Shown: positions 17,422-23,614 of the stretch, in pieces
How the letters are laid out: every line of letters begins with the position of its first letter
Position numbering within the stretch: position 1 is the stretch's first letter
Origin: DAOTXS01 sp034433515
Lineage (GTDB): Bacteria > Chloroflexota > Anaerolineae > UBA4142
NCBI GenBank assembly: GCA_034433515.1
Contig: DAOUAL010000102.1
Location: 62,001 to 126,000, forward strand
Length of the DNA: 64,000 bases
Reading direction: 5' to 3'
The notes under the pieces: generated by a model
Databases searched by the model: none
What the model saw: only the letters and a program-made list of their open reading frames with translations
What the model was told of the DNA's origin: nothing
Position numbers and translations under genes: made by a program

Positions 17422-17456
17422 AGACCGCGCCGGTTTCCCAAAACCTGACCGGTCTT
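17422..17456. repeat. Palindromic intergenic repeat, AGACYKGTCAGGTTT type, copy 3
   Basis: AGACCGCGCCGGTTT and AAACCTGACCGGTCT are imperfect inverted copies (12 of 15 positions) around CCCA. The right arm, read on the other strand, is AGACCGGTCAGGTTT, close to the copy at 9361. Confidence 0.55.
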
Positions 17457-17482
17457 CAAATCTTTTGGAGGCAAAATCAAAA

Positions 17483-18622
17483 ATGGTAGATTTCAAATTG
17501 ACCGAAGAACAAAAGCGACTGCGTGAGCTCGCGCGCGAATTTGCACAGAAGGAAATCGTGCCGGTCGCCGCCGAATTGGATCGCGAACAAAAATTCTCGC
17601 AAGAGATCGTGGACAAGTATTTCAAGATCGGCTTGCTGCATGGCGCGGTGCCAGAGGAATACGGCGGTGGCGGGTTGAGCAGTCTCGATAGTTGCATTGT
17701 TGCCGAAGAGTTGGGAGCGGCATGCGCGGGCGTGGCATCGTACCTGGGTGCGAATCATTTGGGCTTGACGCCGCTCTTGATCGCGGGTAGTCCAGAATTG
17801 AAAAAGGAACTCTTGACCAAGCACTGTGCGGGACCCAACTTGGCGGCATTTTGTTTGACGGAGCCAGGCGCGGGTTCGGATGTTGCTTCGATGCGCTCCA
17901 CCGCTCGACTCGACGGCGATGAATGGGTCATCCAAGGCACCAAACATTTCATCACGAATGGCGGCGTTGCCAGTTTGTATTCCGTCTTTGCGAGCGAGGA
18001 CTTGAGTGCGGGGCATCGCGGGATTTCATGTTTTATGGTCCCGGCAGACACCCCTGGCATTTCGCGCGGCAAGAAAGAAGACAAGATGGGTCAGCGCGCT
18101 GCGGACACGCGCGAAGTGATTTTTGAAAATGTGCGTGTGCCGGCACGCTACCGGCTGGGCAAAGGACGCGATGGGTTCAAGATCGCGATGATGACGCTCG
18201 ATGATTCGCGCGCGGGTGTGGGCGCGGCGGCAGTGGGAATTGCGCGTGCCGCGCTTGAAGCGGCAATTGCGTACGCAAAACAGCGGGTACAGTTTGGCAA
18301 ACCGATCGCCGAGTTGCAGGGCATTCAGTTCATGCTCGCCGATATGGCCATGCGCGTCGAAGCGGCGCGGTTGCTGGTTTGGCAAGCGGCGTATCTCCAC
18401 GACCAAGGTTTGCGCAACACCAAAGAATCGGCGATTGCCAAATGTTTTGCCGGCGATACCGCGATGCAAGTCGCCACCGATGCCGTCCAAGTGCTGGGCG
18501 GCTATGGGTATATGAAGGATTACCCGGTCGAAAAATATATGCGCGATGCCAAACTGCATCAAATTTACGAAGGCACGAACCAGATTCAACGCTTGGTCAT
18601 TGCCAACGAATTGTTGCGCTAA
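17483..18622 (+). CDS. Acyl-CoA dehydrogenase (short-chain type)
   Basis: 379 residues, standard for butyryl-CoA-type dehydrogenases. FAD enzyme that forms 2-enoyl-CoA and passes electrons to ETF. Motifs: FCLTEPGAGSDVASM (FAD and substrate loop), IQGTKHFITNGG, KQRVQFGKPIAELQGIQ, and the catalytic base Glu in IYEGTNQIQRL near the C terminus. ATG 17483 is chosen; GGAGG lies 12 bases before it. It would feed butyryl-CoA (or another saturated acyl-CoA) into the same crotonyl-CoA pool as the AbfD proteins. No etfAB genes are in the window. Confidence 0.94.
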   Translation: MVDFKLTEEQKRLRELAREFAQKEIVPVAAELDREQKFSQEIVDKYFKIGLLHGAVPEEYGGGGLSSLDSCIVAEELGAACAGVASYLGANHLGLTPLLIAGSPELKKELLTKHCAGPNLAAFCLTEPGAGSDVASMRSTARLDGDEWVIQGTKHFITNGGVASLYSVFASEDLSAGHRGISCFMVPADTPGISRGKKEDKMGQRAADTREVIFENVRVPARYRLGKGRDGFKIAMMTLDDSRAGVGAAAVGIARAALEAAIAYAKQRVQFGKPIAELQGIQFMLADMAMRVEAARLLVWQAAYLHDQGLRNTKESAIAKCFAGDTAMQVATDAVQVLGGYGYMKDYPVEKYMRDAKLHQIYEGTNQIQRLVIANELLR

Positions 18623-18682
18623 TCGCAGCCCCGATCCTTGCGCGCGTACGTCGCAATGACTGCGGCGGAAAAGAGAGTCCGT

Positions 18683-20191
18683 ATGAAAACTGCTCAAGAG
18701 TTTGTTACTAGCGTGCGCGGACTGGCATCCCAGGTTTACGTGCTGGGTGACCCCGTTGCCGATCCGCTCACGCATCCCATCCTGCGTCCCAGTCTCAACG
18801 CCCTCGCGATGACGTATCAACTCGCGCACGATGATTCTGCAATCGCTTTGATGCAAACGCGCTCCTCGCTCGATGGACGCCCGATCAACTGTTTCACCAG
18901 CATTCATCGGAGTCCCGAGGATTTGGTACGCAAGGTGCAAGCGCTACGACGTTTGGGACAGGAGACCGGCACGTGCTTTCAACGCTGTGTGGGCTGGGAT
19001 GCGCTGAATGCGCTTTACAGCACCACGTTTGAGATAGATCAAGCCAAAGGCACCTCGTACCACAAACGTTTCTTGGATTATCTCAAGTCCGTGCAAGAAA
19101 ACGATTGGGTGCTGAACGGCGCGATGACCGATGTGAAGGGGGATCGCAGTAAACGCCCCTCCGAGCAAGCCGACCCGGATTTGTTCGTCCACGTCGTCGA
19201 GCGGCAACGTAATGGTATCATCGTGCGCGGCGCCAAAGCGCATCAGACCGGTGCTGTCTTTTCGCACGAAATCGTCGTAATGCCCACGCTCGCGTTGCGG
19301 AGTTCAGAAAGCGATTACGCGCTCGCCTTTGCGATTCCGGTCAATACGCCCGGCGTGATCCATATCGTTGGGCGCCAAGCGTCCGATACGCGCAAACTCG
19401 AAGGGACCACGTTCGATGTGGGCAACGTGCGCTTTGGCGGACACGAAGTGTTAGTGATCTTGGATAACGTCTTTGTGCCCTGGGAGCGCGTCTTTATGTG
19501 CGGCGAGTACGAATTCGCCGGGATGCTCGTGGAACGCTTTGCCGGCTATCATCGGCAAAGTTACGGCGGGTGCAAAGCCGGCGTGGGCGATGTGCTCATC
19601 GGCGCGACGGCGACGGCAGCGGAGTATGCTGGCGTGGCGGAGGCGGCACACGTCAAGCGCAAGATCGGCGAGATGATTCATCTCAACGAGACGCTCTATG
19701 CCTGCGGCATTGCGTGTTCGCATTTGAGCCAGCCCACCGCTTCGGGAGTCTATCTGGTAGATTTGTTGCTCGCGAATGTCTGCAAGCAAAATGTAACGCG
19801 CTTTCCGTACGAAATCGCCCGCCTCGCCGAAGACATTGCCGGCGGCTTGATGGTCACGATGCCCTCGAAAAAAGATTGGGACAATCCGCGCCTGCGACCG
19901 TACATCGAAAAATATCTCAAGGGCGTTGCTGAGGTGCCGACTGAGGATCGTCTGCGCATCTTGCGTCTCATCGAAAATTTCACGCTAGGCACGGCTGCCG
20001 TCGCGTATCGCACCGAATCCATGCACGGCGCGGGTTCGCCGGAAGCCCAAGTGATCATGATCGCACGGCAAAGCAATCTGGCGCAGAAAAAAGAATGGGC
20101 GAAAAAATTGGCAGGGATTATTCCCGACTGGGATGACGTGCGCGGGTGGCTCGCCAAAGAAATGGCAGAGACTCAAGCATCGTTGAATTGA
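18683..20191 (+). CDS. abfD: 4-hydroxybutyryl-CoA dehydratase (AbfD type), second copy
   Basis: 502 residues. This copy is close to the classic AbfD pattern: CFQRC gives Cys98/Cys102 and YHRQSYGGCKAGVGDVLIGA gives His290/Cys297, matching the four [4Fe-4S] ligands of C. aminobutyricum AbfD in identity and spacing. FAD-binding segments MTDVKGDRSKRPSEQADPDL and the C-terminal MHGAGSPEAQ are also present. Reaction: 4-hydroxybutyryl-CoA to crotonyl-CoA plus water, with vinylacetyl-CoA isomerase activity. ATG 18683 with AGAGAG upstream gives the expected start. A thiolase fragment follows 9 bases after the stop. Confidence 0.9.
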   Translation: MKTAQEFVTSVRGLASQVYVLGDPVADPLTHPILRPSLNALAMTYQLAHDDSAIALMQTRSSLDGRPINCFTSIHRSPEDLVRKVQALRRLGQETGTCFQRCVGWDALNALYSTTFEIDQAKGTSYHKRFLDYLKSVQENDWVLNGAMTDVKGDRSKRPSEQADPDLFVHVVERQRNGIIVRGAKAHQTGAVFSHEIVVMPTLALRSSESDYALAFAIPVNTPGVIHIVGRQASDTRKLEGTTFDVGNVRFGGHEVLVILDNVFVPWERVFMCGEYEFAGMLVERFAGYHRQSYGGCKAGVGDVLIGATATAAEYAGVAEAAHVKRKIGEMIHLNETLYACGIACSHLSQPTASGVYLVDLLLANVCKQNVTRFPYEIARLAEDIAGGLMVTMPSKKDWDNPRLRPYIEKYLKGVAEVPTEDRLRILRLIENFTLGTAAVAYRTESMHGAGSPEAQVIMIARQSNLAQKKEWAKKLAGIIPDWDDVRGWLAKEMAETQASLN

Positions 20192-20200
20192 GAGACCCAG

Positions 20201-20293
20201 ATGCGCCAAGCTGTCATCGTGGACGCGGTGCGAACGCCGGTCGGGCGGTACAGTGGCGCGCTCAAACAAGTGCGCCCCGATGATCTTGCCGCT
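20201..20293 (+). pseudogene. 5' stump of a second thiolase gene
   Basis: ATG 20201 opens MRQAVIVDAVRTPVGRYSGA and continues LKQVRPDDLAA, the clear first 31 residues of a thiolase. After about 20293 the similarity stops abruptly and the frame continues with unrelated residues. The normal gene is about 390 codons, so more than 90 percent is missing. It sits directly after the second AbfD gene, where a full thiolase would complete that half of the cluster. It marks a deletion or rearrangement breakpoint. Confidence 0.8.
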
Positions 20294-20661
20294 TCCCCAG
20301 ACTTGGCACATACGCATCCTTATGCCCCAGAAACGCGGACATGTGTGCTAAAATTGCTCGATTATTTTGGAACCCCGTCGTTGTTGGGCAAAATTCCCAC
20401 ATTCCCTGTTTTGGAATCACGGGAATTTTGCCCCAAAGTTAGGTCTGACGAAATGCCAGTACGTTTGCCAGCGCAAACCGTTTCCACCAAAAGGCGGCGA
20501 CCGTGGCGGAAGCGGCGGGCGGTAGCGCTGTCGCCATACCCTTGCCACCGAGCCAAGCGGTTTTGAATCGAATCATAGGAACGACATCGCTTTGGGAAGT
20601 GGCGTTTCAAGAATCACGCGTGATCCTACCGAGCCAAGGCTCAAGATATTGGAATGGCTCT
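20294..20661. other. Gene-free stretch after the thiolase breakpoint
   Basis: About 370 bases without a supportable gene. It contains an inverted pair GGGCAAAATTCCC (20392-20404) and GGGAATTTTGCCC (20421-20433), which can form a near-perfect hairpin around a 16-base loop and may end transcription from both sides. Nothing else is recognised. Confidence 0.5.
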
Positions 20662-20796
20662 TCAAGGGCGTGTGGACCAATCCAGTGGTAGTTCGATCAG
20701 GAACATCTCAACCTCCCCAGTCCCTGAACGTCCCCAGTTGCTGGTGAAAAGGATGCGTGTCAAATCGGGATTGGTACTGGCGTGTGGCTCCGCTCA
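20662..20796 (-). other. Coding-like tail beyond an in-frame TGA of the upstream lipoprotein gene
   Basis: On the minus strand the frame of the 20794-22071 gene continues past TGA (20794-20796) for 44 codons to a second TGA at 20662. The tail reads AEPHASTNPDLTRILFTSNW, then GRSGTGEVEMFLIELPLDW, which is what the end of a PD40/WD40-like propeller protein should look like (DGTRILFTSNWG type). The expected residue at the stop is Trp (…HDYWAEP…), one base change from TGA. It may be a recent nonsense mutation, read-through, or a sequence error. Confidence 0.7.
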
Positions 20797-22071
20797 ATAA
20801 TCGTGCACCTGGTTCGGATCCACCAGCGAGTGATGGTGCGCCAAGCGAACCATTCGCCCACCCCTCCCAAGTTCGATGGCAATCACTTGGTCATCCATCC
20901 ACCAATACGAAGCTGGGTCACCATCGAAATAGGATACCAGTGCCCAGCCGGGCCGTTGAACGGCGCGCCCCGAAAAGTGCATGCCACAGCCATCGCAATG
21001 GGTAAAGTCAATGGGCCAGAGAGGGGTAATGATGCCAGTCGCCAAGTCAAGCATGGCGATGTTGTCTGTGTCAATGTCCTGATAAACCAAGACCTCGCGC
21101 CCTTGCGCATCGAGAGCCACGTCACTGTGACCGACAATGCGCAGCAAACCACGGCCGTTCTTCAGATTGCGATCATAGACCATCAAGCCACAGAGATTTG
21201 CCTCCCCGCCCAATTTCCCATAATCGCAGTAATCGTCATGATAAGCGAGGAAATAGTTTCCCAAGGGACTAAGGGTCACGGTGTCAACGCTCATCGGACG
21301 CGGCAGATCGCGCTTGGCGATCACGCGGTCTGCTTGGCGGTCGTACACCAGAAAGGCGATCGTATTCCAATCTTGGTCTTGCGCCATCAAGCCCCAGTAG
21401 CGACTGTCTATCGAAGGACTGCCTTCGTAGCGCGTCCACACAGCGGCGAGTTTCTTGCCCGGCAAATCGGCAGCGAAATCATGCACCACACTTTGCTGTT
21501 TATGGTCGAGGTGGTAAGCCATCAAGCGTGTGCCATCGGAATAGTAGAGCAACTGGGGGTTCGCCGCATCCCAGCGCGGGTCTGTCTCAAGAGGTACCTG
21601 CATGAGTGGCTGCAATGTCTGCGCATCGTACACGTACCAGGTCGCTTCGAGACCTCGGACGAGCAGGCGGCTGCCATCGGCGTTGAACGATTGTACACGC
21701 GAGTACTCGTTCTTCATGCCCGTGGAGCGATCGTCTTTGGATACATCGGTCTTGCGGTCTGTGACACGCACAAGGCAGGTCCCAAAGATGGGATCGCGAA
21801 AAGGCACACGCGCTTTCGGTTCTGCCAAGGTTAGGGGCTGGCGAACTTGGAAATCAGTGATGAATCGTGTTGGTTGGTCCGAACAGAAGGACACCGTGTT
21901 ACGGGGAGTTGGGGGAATCTGAAACTGACCGGCTGAAACACTGCTCGGGAGGAGTGGTGTGGCAGTGACAATCCAAGGAGTTGGCGTGGGCACCGGTGAG
22001 GGTGCCAAGCAACCGATCAGTGCGGTCAGCGCGGTGGCAGCCATGAAGCAAAAGGTATTTGTGTTTTTCAT
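20794..22071 (-). CDS. Lipoprotein with beta-propeller (PD40/WD40-like) domain, probably cut short by TGA
   Basis: 425 residues up to the first stop. The start MKNTNTFCFMAATALTALIG with lipobox IGCL shows a lipoprotein; a short Pro/Thr linker follows. The body has repeated propeller-blade sequences such as SFNADGSRLLVRG, TLSPLGNYFLAYH and VALDAQGREVLVYQ. Such proteins bind ligands or proteins at the outer surface; the exact role is unknown. ATG 22071 is preferred over upstream starts because the signal peptide begins there (AGAGGCAAA just before). It lies 109 bases after the next lipoprotein gene and is probably co-transcribed with it. The gene seems to have lost its last blade strand through a premature TGA. 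Confidence 0.8.
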   Translation of the reverse strand: MKNTNTFCFMAATALTALIGCLAPSPVPTPTPWIVTATPLLPSSVSAGQFQIPPTPRNTVSFCSDQPTRFITDFQVRQPLTLAEPKARVPFRDPIFGTCLVRVTDRKTDVSKDDRSTGMKNEYSRVQSFNADGSRLLVRGLEATWYVYDAQTLQPLMQVPLETDPRWDAANPQLLYYSDGTRLMAYHLDHKQQSVVHDFAADLPGKKLAAVWTRYEGSPSIDSRYWGLMAQDQDWNTIAFLVYDRQADRVIAKRDLPRPMSVDTVTLSPLGNYFLAYHDDYCDYGKLGGEANLCGLMVYDRNLKNGRGLLRIVGHSDVALDAQGREVLVYQDIDTDNIAMLDLATGIITPLWPIDFTHCDGCGMHFSGRAVQRPGWALVSYFDGDPASYWWMDDQVIAIELGRGGRMVRLAHHHSLVDPNQVHDY

Positions 22072-22180
22072 TTTGCCTCTTTGAAAACAGGACACCCTTC
22101 GAATATGGATTGAAGATTTTCTGTGCGTGGTGAGAGATGCCGAGGACAGAGTTGCAATCTCTGCTCTCGCGTGGCACACT

Positions 22181-23338
22181 CTATGGCGGAATTTTTTCCC
22201 CGTACGAATTGTTCCCAGGTTTCGGATCAAACGTGTACGTAATGGTACAACTGACATAGTACTTGAACTGATTCGTGTTGATCGAGATTTTGGTATCGTA
22301 CGCCCCTGTCTGTCCAGCCTTGAGATTGATCGTGATCGTACCGGTGGAACCACTAGCCGAGCTTGAACCGCCTCCGATGGGTTGATGTTCTTCACTACAA
22401 GCAAATGGCACTGATGTGTTCGTTAACGCGTCTGGTCCGTGATTAGTAACGCGAAAGAACACTTTCCCTTGCGGCAATGTTTCTGGGAAAATGTCGGTGA
22501 CCTGAAGATCGGCACTGATGAGATGCGCTATGATAGGAGTTGGGGTAGCCGACGGAATAGCAGGGAGAGGCGTAATGGCAAAACCTGTAACATTGACCGT
22601 CACTTGCTTGGTCACCGAGCCACCACAGCCCGTGGCGGTCAGCGTGTACGTTGTCGTCTTGACGGGCTTGACTGTCATCGAACCGGGGGTTGCGACGCCG
22701 CCGATACCTTGATCAATGGATGCGCTGATTGCGTTGCTAACTGCGCCCCAGCTCAAGGTTGTGGACTGCCCCGCCGCGATCGAACTTGGGTTTGCGGTGA
22801 AGAATGCGATCACCGGCGCGCCAGGACAGCCGGGGGATGTTGTGGGGGGAGGTGCCGAGGAACTACTTGGCGGTGGTAGCGCCGCTCCACTTTCCACCTT
22901 GATCACAACTTCGCGTCGAACGACGGTTTTACCGGTGTCCACATTCAGAAAGTAAAGCATGGTCTCCTTGGGACAAACTTGCTGCAGTCCGGCAGGATTG
23001 ACCTTCTGCCCATTCAGATCCACCCCAAAAAAGCCGCTGCCTTGAATATTCCACTGCAGGGTGGCGCATTCGCCAGGTTGCAAGTTGGTGCGGTTAGCCG
23101 TGAAACTGATTTGCAGTTCCCCGGGTATGTTTTGCGGGGGTTGTTCCAATGGTTGCCCCGGCGGGGGCTGGGGTGAGAGTTGCAACGGTGGTGGCAGTTG
23201 ATCAGGCGCCGGCGTCGGGGTGACGATCCATGGCGTTTGCGTTGGTACGTTTGGCGGCATACCAAGATAGTTGCACCCAAGCGAGCCCAGCAATGCGAGA
23301 ACTGTATAAACGCCCAGAAGAAACGTCGAGTGTTTCAT
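22181..23338 (-). CDS. Surface lipoprotein with Ig-like and CARDB-like domains
   Basis: 385 residues. Signal peptide MKHSTFLLGVYTVLALLG with lipobox near SLGC, then a Pro/Gln-rich linker. Three beta-sandwich units can be read: one around residues 78-150 (FTANRTNLQPGECATLQWNI … VCPKETMLYFLNV), a second around 168-250 (IAFFTANPSSIAAGQSTTLS … TTTYTLTATGCGG), and a C-terminal CARDB-like unit (ADLQVTDIFPETLPQGKVFF … KAGQTGAYDT). The first two follow the 'unconventional order makes charge' Ig-like pattern common in Chloroflexota exported proteins. Function is probably binding or structural. Its ATG overlaps the stop of the 70-residue protein by four bases (ATGA), suggesting coupled translation. Confidence 0.85.
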   Translation of the reverse strand: MKHSTFLLGVYTVLALLGSLGCNYLGMPPNVPTQTPWIVTPTPAPDQLPPPLQLSPQPPPGQPLEQPPQNIPGELQISFTANRTNLQPGECATLQWNIQGSGFFGVDLNGQKVNPAGLQQVCPKETMLYFLNVDTGKTVVRREVVIKVESGAALPPPSSSSAPPPTTSPGCPGAPVIAFFTANPSSIAAGQSTTLSWGAVSNAISASIDQGIGGVATPGSMTVKPVKTTTYTLTATGCGGSVTKQVTVNVTGFAITPLPAIPSATPTPIIAHLISADLQVTDIFPETLPQGKVFFRVTNHGPDALTNTSVPFACSEEHQPIGGGSSSASGSTGTITINLKAGQTGAYDTKISINTNQFKYYVSCTITYTFDPKPGNNSYGEKIPP

Positions 23339-23547
23339 CTTTCATCCTCCTTTGTTTCCGATGCAGTAACAAACCGCTGAATAAAAATGATCAATTGACG
23401 CATCTCGAAAAAAGTTACTCCTTCGCCGCTTGGCAAATGTTCGACGCGACCACGCCATCGCGTATTGGACGGGGATTCGTTTTCTGACCATTCCCACCAA
23501 AAGCGGACCACAAATATATTCTGCGGCGGTTCAGCCGGGCTGAGCAT
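23335..23547 (-). CDS. Small conserved protein (FVVRFWWEW … WRGRVEH type)
   Basis: 70 residues, starting MLSPAEPPQNIFVVRFWWEW. Very strong ribosome-binding site GGGAGGAACCT before ATG 23547. The sequence fits a small family seen beside Chloroflexota regulators: an aromatic strand (FVVRFWWEW), WRGRVEHLPSGEG and a final helix FFEMRQLIIFIQRF. Function unknown; it may be a partner of the neighbouring SARP regulator (inference from position). It is followed by the lipoprotein with a four-base overlap. Confidence 0.75.
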   Translation of the reverse strand: MLSPAEPPQNIFVVRFWWEWSENESPSNTRWRGRVEHLPSGEGVTFFEMRQLIIFIQRFVTASETKEDER

Positions 23548-23561
23548 AGGTTCCTCCCAGA

Positions 23562-23590
23562 ACAAAAAAACTGCTTTTTGCAAAGCAGTT
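23562..23590 (-). terminator. Hairpin plus T run between the SARP regulator and the small gene (terminator or attenuator)
   Basis: On the minus strand AACTGCTTT and AAAGCAGTT form a 9-base stem with a 4-base loop, followed by seven T. It begins 25 bases after the regulator stop and ends only 15 bases before the small gene's start codon, with its Shine-Dalgarno sequence directly behind. No promoter is seen in the remaining space. Confidence 0.75.
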
Positions 23591-23614
23591 TACCATCACC
23601 GTATCAAAAATTTA

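Noticed and set aside
20794..20796. Genome-wide recoding of TGA to Trp
   Set aside because: Many intact genes in the window end in TGA at the right place (for example livG, the SARP regulator and the esterases), so TGA works as a stop.
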